Shown: piece after piece, positions 9,949 through 20,690 of the stretch | Layout of the letters: each line of letters opens with the position of its first letter | How positions within the stretch are numbered: the first letter of the stretch is position 1 | NCBI GenBank assembly: GCA_021018815.1 | Contig: JAITYX010000138.1 | Coordinates: 496,001 to 560,000, forward strand | Reading direction: 5' to 3' | Source: Talinum fruticosum | Lineage: Eukaryota > Streptophyta > Magnoliopsida > Caryophyllales > Talinaceae | DNA length: 64,000 nucleotides | The notes under the pieces: generated by a model | Told to the model about the DNA's origin: nothing | The model's input: only the letters and a program-made list of their open reading frames with translations | Databases searched by the model: none | Program-made: the position numbers and the translations under genes

Positions 9949-11910
9949 TGTAACACCCCGAGTCTTAATATTATTTAATTACTCTAAATTTGTATTTTAT
10001 TGTTTTAGTATTGTTTAAGGTCAGTGAGCCGCGTAAAATTTTGAACAGGCGTACGTACTTAAATTATATAATTTATCTCTTTACGAATTAATAAATGTTT
10101 ATAGGTACGAGATAATTATTTGAACATTTTTAAATTCATAGAGATATACATATGTCAGAACAACACAGATTTTGAGCTAGAAAGATTAATCGATATGCTT
10201 AAGGAAAAAAAGAAAAAAAAAGAAGAAGAAAAAAAAAGAAAAAAAGAAGTTCTTGGAACATGATGGCGGTGCGGGAATGAAACAAAAAGGGGAGGGGCTA
10301 TCACTTACTGCAAAAAAAAAAAAAGTCGAAACCCACTCTCAAAACTCCATCCTCTCTGCTCTCCTCTTCCCACCTCCATCTCTCGCCTCTCCTCCCTGCG
10401 AGCTGTCACCGACCCAGCCACGAGTCATCGTCGACCACCAGCCACTGCCGGTCTTTCTATCGCCGCCAGCGAGCCTCCACCAGCGCCTCCACCGACACCT
10501 TGCTGCCGCCACCAACTTCTCTCCCCTTTCCCTGTTTCGCGTCAGCCGGGGCACAACCTGCCCCTACCGCTGCCGTCATCGCTGACCAAGGCTGAAGCCA
10601 CCTCCCCGGCCGCCGTCCGCCGCCGTCTAACGCCACCTCGACACCCTCAAGCTCCACCACCGAACCTCCATCATCCATTTTCATCTCTAACCCCTTTTAA
10701 GACAGAACATCTATAGGAACGACTATTCAAGTAAGTAAAGAAAATTAAAATTAAAAGGCAAGGGTCGATCGAGGTACGTTATTGCTTGTACCTTTTCTCA
10801 AGTGTTCATCTTTATTATTGAGTTTATTGTTTTAATAATACATGCAAAACAAATAATTTGGACCCGATTCACGATCACGATTACGGTTTACGAGACACGA
10901 TTACGATTCACGATTTACGATTACAATTTACAAACACGATTACAGATTCACGATACGGTTTACAAACACGATTACTGATTCACGATTACAGTTTACAAAC
11001 ACGATTACAATTCACACTACGAGTTTACGAGACACATTTACAATGCATAGTACAGTTTACGAGACACGATTACGGTTCACGATGCGAGTGTACGGACACG
11101 ATTATAGTTCACGGTACAATTTATAGACACGATTACGGTTCACGATACAGTGTACGGACACGATTACGATTCACGAGGGCCCTCACGATTGATTAGGATA
11201 AATGAATTGTGTATACAGATCACGATTACGAGATATGATAATATCACGAAATGGGTCCTAAGTTATTTCAATACCTTAATGCATAATGAAATTACTTCGA
11301 TTTTACACATAAATAGCTTTCGAAACTAATTTTAGTTATCTGCGCGCATTCACTAACTTTTATAATATATATTTTTACGAGTACAAGGGTAGCATACTTG
11401 GGCCTATGGCTCATTCTTGTTTTTATGTTTTCTTAAATGTTTTTAGGGAAAGAAAAGAAGGTGAATGTCGGGCACGAAGTGACAAGGGCAAAGGAATCGG
11501 GAAGTGTTGATTCATATCGATGATCGGACTTCGGTTTTATTCTTGAAATGTTTTATGGATGACTTTTGACGGTTGTGTTTTTGGTTAAGAAATCACCGTG
11601 GATTCAATTTGCTTGCTGAGTTTATTCCGGTTGATGGTAAAATTGTTAAATGCTATAATGTATTTATGGGAGAACGTATTCATGTTTGGTGACTTAGATT
11701 ATGTACATATTGGGTTTCACGTTACAAGACTTCAAATGTAAGTGTTTGGGTAAATTGAAAAGATTATCGTATGTTTGTTGTAAGGTTAGCTTAGTCTCTA
11801 GAGGAGGGACGGCACTAACGCTCTAATATGACGAGTGTATTCCGCTGCTTGGTTATATTATATTTATTCAATAAGTGTGTTTTATATAGTAATTATATTG
11901 GGGCGTTACA
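9949..11910 (+). repeat. 3' LTR of the gag-only gypsy element
   Basis: Begins tgtaacaccccgag and ends ggggcgttaca, followed by the TSD aagcc. It is highly similar to the left LTR apart from the minisatellite. Many of the remaining differences are cag in one copy and cgag in the other (6949 versus 11378; 7401 versus 11832; 6715 versus 11083). Confidence 0.92.
10861..11225. repeat. Minisatellite in the gypsy 3' LTR
   Basis: Same family of cacgattac/ttcacgat/ggtttac units as 6418-6800, but with a different number and order of units. Confidence 0.8.
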
Positions 11911-12474
11911 AAGCCGGTTGCTTTTGTATTTCAAAAGTAGATTAGTCTTGTTTGAATAACCTACAAAAACAAACCACATTGGTTATCAAAGTGTAAAATA
12001 CTTTGGTCCAAGATTAGGCATATATAATAATTAAATCGAGTACTTAAATGCTTAATTATCTTTGGCCTAAAAGATAGGAATTTTTGAGTCTAATATCCAT
12101 TAGGATCAAATTCCATCTTTATTCAATCCTTATATGAACAAGTTTGAAATTACAATAGCAATAAACATCAACTTGATTCGATCGACAATTCTCCAAGAAA
12201 TAAATTGACTTAGAATAACGAATTAACATTGTAATTCATTTTATCTTGAGACACAAAGTCAGTGCTCAAAATAAATGTGTTAGAGAAATTATTTGAGCAT
12301 GCAATGATTCCGAGTGATATCCGAGTGAGTGAGAAATGCAAGTAAGAGATATTCAATAAAGTACTTTCCGAGTCAATGATAACATAATGAAAACTTAGAT
12401 ATGAGTTTCTATAAAGCTAATAATGCCCTAGAATCAAAACCTAAGAGAGATACAAAACTATACCCGAGTCTTCA

Positions 12475-12490
12475 ATCTCCCCTTTTTGAT
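12475..12490 (-). promoter_or_regulatory. Polypurine tract of M1
   Basis: Plus-strand atctccccttttt is, on the minus strand, aaaaaggggagat directly before the LTR start tgaagactcggg. The same tract stands before the LTR at 14293 and before the P1 3' LTR at 44681. Confidence 0.85.
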
Positions 12491-12935
12491 GAAAGGCATT
12501 CCATACTTAAGATAAAAACTTGTTAGTTCAAAAGTGAGTTGTCCTCATGAGTGGATCGGAACAAGAAATACGATTCTCTGAAGTGAGAATTTAAATACTT
12601 ATAAAGTGCAGCTCGGATCATAATATAACTTAGAACAGACAAGACCGGATATGTTAAAGAGTTAAGTATCGGAGCAAACAAAAATATGTAACTTAGAAAC
12701 AAGCTGTGTTCGGAGAAAGCGAATTCATTCATTACTCATAAACATAAATTCATAGCAAATGAAAAGATAAACTAAGTCAAAGGGAAAAGAACTACCCCTA
12801 AATCAAACTTCCAAATTTCTAATTTTCTCCCCTATGCATTTCATCAAATGTAGGGAGAAAGTAGTACAAAGGTACATCGGATGTTGGACAAAACAAAACA
12901 AAATCTGAGTTTGAAAAAATGAAGAAGACTATGGT
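12491..12935 (-). other. M1 region between env-like ORF and polypurine tract
   Basis: This is noncoding on both strands. On the minus strand it contains the phrase gaaatgcataggggaga shared with the LTR unit at about 14097, so it belongs to the 3' untranslated part of the family. Confidence 0.5.
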
Positions 12936-13889
12936 AGGAGTAGGTTGTGCGGAGGAGGAGGGACGAGTATTGCGCCTTCGCCTGTAAGCTTGTGTTGACC
13001 GAGATGAGCGAGGACGTTGCGGAACTGGGATATCGGGAATTTGAGCGAGTCCTAATTCTAGGAATCAAAGATACGTCATCCTCAGCTTCTTCTTCTTCCT
13101 TAAAGACAACTATTGGCTATGCTTCGTTGAGGTAGGGGCTTTCGATCGACCCAAATTGCCAGCCTCTTCTAAGTTGCTCAAAGCTTGATCTAAAGAGATC
13201 AGCTCAGGTTCCTTTGTGCCCCGACGCTCATGTTGAGCAGCCACTTCTCCTTCTTCTTCCTTGGCTTCTTCTGCATCCGCTTCTATCGCTTCTTCTACAG
13301 CTTCAGTGAGGCTGACTTAGCTGGGTTGGAGGGACTCCTCGAAGTATAAGACATTTCGAGTCCTCAACAGCTTTGGATCTGTGCCCTTGGAGGTGGCAGA
13401 TTTGATTATGCTATTCTTGGATTATCCCCATGAGCTCAGATAGCAGCTCTTGGTTCTCCCAAATCTAAGATTGTGCGAGTGTTCTAGGCCAAAACCAAGT
13501 TTGGAATAAAATTTTTGAAGATTTTCGGAGTGGCTTGACTTCCTGGTACCCTAGACCTGAAATCTTAGTCCTGTCGGAACAAATAGCGGGTTCCAAGCAT
13601 GCTTTGGTGTCAAAGGGAAGAGAGACCTTAAACTACTTAAAGACGAGTAGTTAGAAAAGCCCCAAAAGGAAAAGAAGAGGACTTAGAATCAGCAGGCACA
13701 GTTCCCATTTGCTTCATAATAGTAGGGAAGAGGTCTACTTCATAGCACTCGAGAATGTCAAAAAGAGTTTTGAGAATCTTAGAGTTGGGATTCTTCTTGC
13801 TAGAATGATTAGAAAAGAAGGTTTTAATCAAGATGAAGCAAAGCAGCCTTGCTTCCGACCTCATCCGAGTCATAGAGAAGCTTTTGCAT
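12936..13889 (-). pseudogene. M1 env-like ORF3, C-terminal part
   Basis: On the minus strand, 13873-13637 encodes a conserved block of the family's third ORF (MTRMRSEARLLCF, then LFDILECYEVDLFP). The P1 counterpart around 43014-43170 has the same order. Further left the frame breaks, and 13340-13080 reads as Glu/Ala-rich on the minus strand, matching the acidic tail of the P1 ORF3. The N-terminal half is at 15999-16360, separated by the LTR unit at 13890-15993. The function is unknown; env-like proteins of sireviruses have no proven role. Confidence 0.6.
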
Positions 13890-14292
13890 TGAAGACTCGG
13901 GTCTAACCCTCGGAGAGTGCTAAGAATTTTAACTTGGTAAGTCGGAGATTTGGAAAAGCACTCGGGTCAAAGTCTAGTCATCTCCTTGACAATATCATTC
14001 TAGACATCAACTAAGGTATGATTGACCTTACTTATCATTACATTCAATTGATATTTCTTCTGTTCAAAATCTCGTTCTCTCCTTATTTATTTTTGATGAA
14101 ATGCATTAGGGGAGAGAATAATGAACTTTGTGGATTCATCTGCTAGGGGAGTTCAATGGTTTAGGGGAGCGAATTTTGAAAAGTTTCACAAATTTAAAAT
14201 GCTCCTTATGTCATTTTAATTATGCTCGATAATTATGATGAGTTTCTTTGAGTCATTATTTAGTTGAATGCCTTTCATCAAAAAGGGGAGAT

Positions 14293-15993
14293 TGAAGACT
14301 CGTGTATGACTGACTAACCCCTTGAATGTGTTTTGATTTCATGCATTCATCTAAATTTAGGATAAAGCAAGAAGCATCCTAAAAGAAATTCATTTAACTA
14401 AGTCATATGCTTTACAATTCATCATTTCAATATGACTTATTCTTGATCGAACTCAGACTTAAGCATATTAAGATTTTCTAACTAAGTCCGACCCACTAAG
14501 TCGATTCGGACTTAGAAAGTAGAATATGAGTTAGTTATGATAGACCGAGTAAGTCCGACTCACTCGGATCCGACCCATTCCGAACTCGGACTCGAGATCT
14601 GACCCATTATGAACTCGGACTCAGATTTGACCCATTCCGAACTCGGACTCAGATCCGACCCACTCGGAACTCGGACTCGGATCTAACCCACTCATAACTC
14701 GATTCTGACCCACTTAGTCGGACTCGGACATTTAGTTTGCCTACGCTATTATTTGTTTAATTATGCATAATTGTAAAATGTCTATATAACTCTTGTGCCC
14801 ATTAAGATTGAATGATTTATTTATGAGTTTTAGCATATCCGGAATTTGAGTATATTGAATATTAGACTTGAAATATTCCAGATTAATAGATTAAGGTAAT
14901 TAGTCATTAAATGCTTTATTTAGACTAATCCTTATCTAATTATGGACCAAAGTGTATTTATACTTTGAGAACCATTATGCTTAATGTTTTTGCAGGTTTT
15001 TCTAATGTCAATTATCTAAAGAAAAAGCAAAAGCAAAAGGCTTCGACCGTTAAAGCACTCGCCGGACAAAAAGTCGGAATTTCTAGAAAAGCTCAAAACT
15101 TACCGACGACCTTGTCTGTTATTGTTTTGGGTAATATTTTATTTCGTGTCTAACAGTCTTTTCGTTTTGCTTTTCTAGTTTACAAAAGCTGGAAAAAGAG
15201 TTGTTGGAAGCTAGGACCAAGGCACAACGGTTATTTCAAGGTGGTCCAGAAATCGAGTGACTCGGACTATCCGTTACAACGGCTAGTTGACTCGGACAGC
15301 TTCAACAGAAAGACGTTGGAGGCACAACGACTATCTCTTCAAGGCAGACTATTTATAGAAGCCTTAGCACAAGATTTCAACCGACGAATGGAAGAAAAAG
15401 AGAGACCATATTAAACATCTTCTCTAGCATACAACTCCGAAACCGTAATTCTAATATTCCGAGTTGTATTTTTCTCGAGTCGGCTCTATTGCAATTCTTA
15501 CTACTCTTCTACTCTTTCTCTCCGATTGAGTTGTAAAGGTTACCTCAACTCAGTTGTCCCAAACTATAAAGGTTACCTCAGTTTGGAAGTACCAAGTTAG
15601 ATAAGGGAACTTCTAACCCTGGGAAAAATTGGAGGATCCCAAGTTGATAAGGTAACTTCAACTTGGAAGTACTAGGTCGATCGGATAAGGTAAATTCGAG
15701 CACAGGAAAATTGTAATAGATTTGTTTGGGAACAAATCTGGGTAGTCATATCCATTGTAATTGAGGATTCAATTAGTGGATTTGACTTGGTGTCTGGATT
15801 GACACTGTCCAGTGGTTTTCCGCCCGGGAGGGTTTCCACGTATATCCGAGTTTACACTTTTCCGAGTCCAATCTAGACTCGGAATTTGTTTCTGTCTCTA
15901 TTCTCGTGCAAAAGAGTTTGATTTTCTCAAAAATCTTCCATCACCCTATTCACCCCCTCTAGGGTAACTTAACTTCTCCCGAGCAAACATTCA
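14293..15993 (+). repeat. Complete LTR (about 1.7 kb) of the partial element
   Basis: It begins tgaagactcgtg after the purine tract and ends acattca. A run at about 14500-14720 repeats the phrase gactcggactcagatccgaccca with small changes, a tandem expansion in U3 not seen in the other LTR copies. The LTR tail contains tattcaccccctctagggt, shared by all copies of the family. Confidence 0.85.
14535..14730. repeat. Short tandem repeat in the LTR U3
   Basis: About six imperfect units of roughly 30-35 bp carry the words actcggact, cagatc/cggatc and gacccactc/gacccattc. Confidence 0.7.
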
Positions 15994-15998
15994 TGCAT

Positions 15999-16360
15999 GA
16001 CTCATGCACTTCTTTAGTGTACTTATCGGAGAAATCATCGGCGATTTCGTGAAGGGTACTGAGTTAGAATTGACAAAGAGATATTTGACATCAAAGAGTC
16101 CGTGCGGAAGAGCAAGGTTAATGCGAACAAACTTCTCTTGAACGACGGAAGATATGATGTCTTTAGAGGTTGTCATATTGGAATAGAACTCGAAACAAGT
16201 TCTTGGTAGAAGGAAAAAATTTGTCATCCAAGGCGAAGTGTTGGGAGACAAAGCATTTAAAAGCATCCGAGGTACGTTCTCGAGTAGCCTCGATCCTTAA
16301 TTTAATTCGAGCCTTGTTTGTGGTTGAAACTCCTTCTTGAGCGGTTCCTCTCTTCGGCAT
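15999..16360 (-). pseudogene. M1 env-like ORF3, N-terminal part
   Basis: On the minus strand an ATG at 16360 opens MPKRG and a basic stretch, followed by FALDDKFFP (shared with the other copies near 42690 and 61390), then LFRVLFQYDNL. After a frame change it continues with VRINLALPHGLFDV and KCMSHA, where the LTR unit cuts it. The segment resembles the 'putative plant transposon protein' region of sirevirus-like third ORFs. The start is chosen because ATGCC and the basic N-terminus recur at 42582 and 61272. Confidence 0.6.
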
Positions 16361-16516
16361 AAGGAAACATTGGAGAACGAGAAAGAAAGAGAAAAGAGAG
16401 AGACAAGTAGAGATACGAGAGCAAAGAGAATTGAGAATACGAGAGAGAGTGAGAGCCCGAATGATCGGTAGTGACGAGCAAAGAGAGCAAGTAAGAGGTG
16501 GGTAAAGTGAAGGGGT

Positions 16517-16528
16517 GCTATTTATAGC
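16517..16528 (-). promoter_or_regulatory. TATA-like box upstream of M1 env-like ORF3
   Basis: On the minus strand the sequence is gctataaatagc, about 160 bp before the ATG at 16360. The same box stands before ORF3 in P1 (42411-42422) and, with one change, in P2 (60702-60713). Confidence 0.5.
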
Positions 16529-16914
16529 GAGAAAAATGACTTTCAACCTTCGTTCGACCCGAATACCAAGCAACGCTATCGGACCGTTGTGTCGTACTCG
16601 CACTCTAACAGCTAGTTTTCCAACAGACTTTCTTCCAATGGCTAGTTTCTTCGATTGAAACGTGTGATAGAGAGAGAGAAGAAAGAGTTTTCAAAAATAT
16701 TTATGAGATTACCCATTTATCTAGAGATGACCTTAGAATTTTGATGTCCATTTTACTCAAAAGCTGAGTCTACCTCGGTCTCTTTTCCGAGTGACTAAGA
16801 GCACTAAAAAACTATTAACTCATAGCTCAGTCTCATTTTAATTCAACTAATCTACTCATTATTTAATCAAAACACATAATCATTTAAAAATAATCCATGC
16901 AATAAATCACATAA

Positions 16915-17400
16915 TCATGCATTAATCATATCAAGCTCATTCCTAATAAAACAAAACTTATCCTCACTAAGTGGCTTAGTGAAAATATCAGCTAATTGAA
17001 ACTTAATAGGAATAAATTCAAGGTCAATATCACCTTTCTCATAATGGTATCTCAGAAAATGATACATAACCTCAATATGCTTAGTCTTTGAGTGCTGAAC
17101 TAGATTCTTAGTGATACTGATTGCACTTTGGTTGTCACACTTGATTGGGATAGATGTGAATGTTAGTGTTGCTTGATCTAGAGAATATGAGCACAAGCAA
17201 GCTCCAGCTATAATATACTCAGCCTCAATAGTTGATAGAGCAATTGAGTTTTGTTTCTTTGAATGCCAGGAGATAAGGGATTGACCCAGAAATTGACAAG
17301 CTCCTTATGTGCTCTTTCTGTCAACCTTGTATCCATCATAATCAGCATCTCAGTATCTAGTGAGAGTCGGTTTTGAGTCTTTTGCAAACCATAGATCAAG
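16915..17400 (-). pseudogene. M1 RNase H and pol C-terminus
   Basis: The minus-strand frame 17196-16915 carries the hallmark end of copia pol: PIKCDNQSAISITKN, SKTKHIEV, HFLRYHYEKGDIDLEFIP and QLADIFTKPLSE, ending with a stop after NA near 16915. Upstream, 17399-17208 holds the earlier RNase H part in shifted frames. RNase H removes the RNA strand during reverse transcription. The last 93 residues read without a stop. Confidence 0.8.
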
Positions 17401-18480
17401 ATTCTAAGTCCCTGTAAGATATCTAAAAATTCTCTTCACTGCAATGAGATGTGATTTGGATTAGATTGAAATCTTGCACAAAGGAAGACACTAAACATCA
17501 TATTTGGCCTACTTGATGTGAGATAGAGTAGAGATCCAATCATACCTCTATAGAGTTTCTAATCTACAGCTTTACCTTTCTAGTCTAAGTCAAGTTTCAA
17601 ACTGGTAATAATAGGTGTTGTTGCATGTCTCACATCTTGTAGCTTGCTTCTTCAATAACTCCTTGGTATACTTAGATTGATGAACATAAATACCATCCTT
17701 ATCTTATTTGATTTGTAGACCAAAAAAGAAATTGAGTTCTCCCATCATACTCATTTGGAACTCTTATCTCATTAACTTAGAAAACTCTCGGCATAGAGTT
17801 TCATTAGTAGCTCCAAAAATAATATCATCAACATAAATCGAATGATAAGAAAATCATTCCCCTTGGTTTTGTGAAAATAGTTTTGTCAATATGACCTCTT
17901 TTGAAATCACTTTTAACCAAGAAGTTGTTAAGTCTTTCATACCAAGGTGGGAGCCTATTTAAGACTATATAAAGCCTTTTGCAACTTGAAAACATGGTTT
18001 AGAAATTTCGAGTTTTCAAATCTAGGGGTTACTCAACATAAACTTCTTCTTGAATAAAACCATTAAGAAAGGCACATTTGACATCCATTTTATAAAGCTT
18101 GATATTCATGCTAGATGCAAATGCTAAAAGAATTCTGATTGCCTCAATCCAAGCAACAGGTGCAAAGGTTTCCCCACAATCAATTCCTTCCTCTTGGTTG
18201 TAACCCTGAGCAACTAGTCTAGCCTTATTTCGACTACCAACCCTTCCTCATCCAGTTTGTTCTTAAAAACCCATTTGGTTCCTATGACTGGGTGGTCGGA
18301 AGGTCATTTGGTCAAAGTCCTTACTTGGTTTCTTTCAAATTGGTTAAGCTTTTCTTGCATGGCCTCTACCTATTCAGGTTCATTTAGGGCCTTTAGTGCA
18401 TTTTGGGTTCTGTTAATGAGATGGGTACAGAAAATGCACACAGATTTTACAAAGAAGAACGAGTTCTTACCCCACTATTG
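17401..18480 (-). pseudogene. M1 reverse transcriptase
   Basis: On the minus strand, blocks of copia RT appear in order: EALNEPE near 18375, the KLDEEGLVV block near 18245, an [14 protein letters not shown] block near 18200, the stretch equivalent to [11 protein letters not shown] at about 18050-18090, and the catalytic YVDD at 17835-17824. Frameshifts between blocks break the gene. Reverse transcriptase copies the element's RNA to DNA. The continuous pieces agree closely with P1 and P2. Confidence 0.75.
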
Positions 18481-19808
18481 ATCTTAGAGACTAAGTTCTT
18501 GGGTAGGTGACTAGATGCATATTTGAAAGCTTTACCTGTCCTCCGATTCACAAAGTTTGTTGGCTTAACAGGCTGATCTTCAGTTGGTTGATCTTACTAA
18601 GTTTATGCATTGACTTGTTCTTCAACGATTCCGAGGTGGCTCTTGAACTTCTTCATTCCGAGTCACAACATTCCGAGTTGCCTTATTCCGAGTTCTCTCG
18701 ATTTTTCTATTTTAACACTTTCTAAGGTCAGCTTCAGCAAGGTCATCTTCATCTCTGTTAAGCTTGAGATCCGAGAATGTGGATTTACTTATCCTGCCAG
18801 GATCAATCTCATCAAAGACAACATGGATGCTTTCTTCCACTTTGTTAGTCCTTTTATTCAACACATGATAAGCTTTACTCGTGAGATGAATAACCCATAA
18901 ATATACCTTCATCCGACCTAGCATCAAACTTAGTTAGATGCTCCTTACCATTGTTGTGAACGAAGCATTTACATCCAAATGGTCTTAAGTAGGAGATGTT
19001 GGGTTTCGTTCCCTTGTATAGCTCATAGGGTGTCTTATTCAAAATGGGTCTAATGAGGCATCGGGTTAGTGTATAGTTTGCTGTGTCTGATCGCCTCGAC
19101 CTAGAAATAATAAGGTAGATCCTTTTCAATCATCATTGTCCTTCCTATTTCTTCAAGAGTTCTGTTCTTCCTCTCCACTACTCCATTCTGTTAAGGAGTT
19201 CTTAGTGTAGAGAAGTCGTGGGAGATGCCATTCTTGTCATAGAATTCTGCAAATTCCGAGTAGTGAAACTCCCTTCCATGATCAGTTCGAATCCTTCTAA
19301 TATGAGTCTAAGACTCCACTTGAAATTTTCCTACATATTAGTAAACTCTTTCAAAGATTCATTCTTATTCTTCGAAAGCACACCCAAGTAAATCGTAAGA
19401 AATCATCAACAATGACAAGCACACAAGATTTACCCCAAGGCTTTTCACATGGATTTCAGCACACAAATCCATATGAACTAATTCAAGTACTTTGCATGTA
19501 GACACGCTTTGAGTGGTTTGAAAGATGATCGGACTTGCTTTCTTTTTGTGCATGCTTCGCAAATTTTATCTTTCTTAAATGCACAGTTAGGTAGTCCCCT
19601 AACCAATCCATGAGATGCAAGTTTCTTGATGGTATGCATACTAATATGACCTAGTCTACGATGTCAAGTCCATGAATCATCATTCAAAGATGCTTTCAAG
19701 CAAGATAAATTCTGATTAAAATCAGAAGAGGAATAGTATAAGTGTTACCTAACTTCGGACACTGAGAACATAGTCTCTTTGCTGACTACATCGAAATGTA
19801 GCGATTAG
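18481..19808 (-). pseudogene. M1 GAG-pre-integrase and integrase
   Basis: The minus-strand pieces are 19562-19365, with the CxxC-proximal end of GAG-pre-integrase and the integrase start (KVLELVHMDLC), and 19129-18875, with LIRPILNKTPYELYKG, FGCKCFVHNN and KFDARSDEGIFMGYSS, the conserved end of the copia integrase core. 18927-18712 continues with SKAYHVLNKRTNKVEESIHVVFDE. Integrase joins new DNA to the host chromosome. CACTA-2 cuts the region at 19809. The order matches P2 (57764-58470). Confidence 0.75.
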
Positions 19809-20070
19809 CACTACTAGAAATACTCGGATATTATGACCGCAATTTTGTGACCGAATAAAAACAGTCACAATTTGTGACCACTTATAAGTGGTCACAATTT
19901 ATGACCAAATTATCGGTAGTGAGAAATTCGGTCACACTTTATGACTACTTTTATGACCAATTTAAAGTCAGTCACAAAATTAAAATTTTAAAGTTTTATA
20001 ACTACGTTTGTGACCATAAAATAATTTAATTATGGTCACAAAATTGGTTAAGCTACTTTATTACCTATTA
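19809..20070 (+). repeat. Left terminal and subterminal repeats of CACTA-2
   Basis: After the terminus cactactagaaa come about ten copies of a short motif, ttgtgacc or ggtcacaa, in both orientations. The same motif fills the right end. Confidence 0.88.
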
Positions 20071-20099
20071 TTGACTTACAAAGCTTTCACACCAAACTA

Positions 20100-20690
20100 A
20101 CAAACCCCACGAGCCTCTCGCCCTCCATCTCTCTCTCTCTCACACTCGCCCTACGTGGGTGGTGGTGTCGACAATGGCAGGTGTGTCCCCCACACCGTCT
20201 CTCGCATTCCATCTCTCTTTCTCTCATTCGCTCTCACCTTCGAGCGTCATTGTGCCCAGCGACGCTTGCGGCGACCGACGACTCTAGTGGCAGGTGTGTC
20301 CCCCTCCCTCCTTCTCTCCCTATTCGGTCTCAATCTGAATCGAGCTTTTCTCACGGTCGACCTTTAGGGGCAATGTGGCCGGAGACTCCACCGACATTGG
20401 GAGGCTCCACGGCAGCGACTCCTCTAACGGCGAGTTACCTCCATCCCTCCCCCTTCCTCCCTCATCCGTCTCGATCCGATTGTGACTCCATGGAGCTTTG
20501 ACCTTCAGCTTCAACGTGGCCGGAGACACCAGCGAGCATCCGGCGACTCCACGGGGGCAAATCCTCCACCGGTAGGTAGCTTCCTCCCTCCTTCCCTCTT
20601 ACGTCCGAATCTGAATTGGGTAGGTTTTTCGGGTTTTGTACATGAATTCTCGGGTGAATCGCATTGAATTCTCTTATTAGTACTGGCTTT
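20100..20690 (+). other. GC-rich leader of CACTA-2
   Basis: A pyrimidine-rich, GC-rich stretch with three related sub-blocks (ggcaggtgtgtccccc twice near 20178 and 20290, and gtggccggagac twice near 20376 and 20517). Open frames here are P- and S-rich and not conserved. It is probably the promoter-proximal leader of the transposase transcript; other CACTA and LTR elements in the window have a similar block. Confidence 0.5.

Larger units (their letters stand above)
5497..11910 (+). mobile_element. Gag-only Ty3/gypsy LTR retrotransposon (TR-GAG type) in the M1 LTR
   Basis: Two long LTRs (5497-7478 and 9949-11910) flank a 2.5-kb interior that holds only gag. The 5-bp TSD AAGCC is at 5492-5496 and 11911-11915. 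A primer site follows the left LTR and a polypurine tract precedes the right one, so both ends of the replication signals are present. Behind the gag stop (9469) come only about 480 bp of untranslated sequence, with the phrase cgaggacgaaac before the purine tract, typical of chromovirus-type gypsy elements. No protease, RT, RNase H, integrase or chromodomain is visible. Such an element would need enzymes from a related full element. Confidence 0.88.
4609..12474 (-). repeat. 3' LTR of M1, split by the gag-only gypsy element
   Basis: The left end reads tgaaggtttg (LTR 3' end on the minus strand) and the right end reads gagtcttca next to the polypurine tract. Without the insertion at 5497-11910 and one copy of its 5-bp duplication, the LTR is about 1447 bp, against 1446 bp for the 5' LTR at 30889-32334. 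The conserved phrase ctagagggggtgaatagggt at 4641-4660 is the family's LTR tail. Confidence 0.88.
13890..15993 (+). mobile_element. Partial same-family element: LTR tip, 3' remnant and full LTR with TSD TGCAT
   Basis: The unit starts tgaagactcggg and ends gcaaacattca, and is flanked by tgcat on both sides (13885-13889 and 15994-15998). It interrupts the minus-strand env-like ORF3 of M1, whose two halves rejoin in order when the unit is removed. Inside, 13930-14279 resembles the family's 3' untranslated region, then comes a polypurine tract (14280-14292) and a complete LTR (14293-15993). The left LTR is therefore reduced to a short tip and nearly all internal sequence is lost, while both outer ends stay intact. 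Confidence 0.8.
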
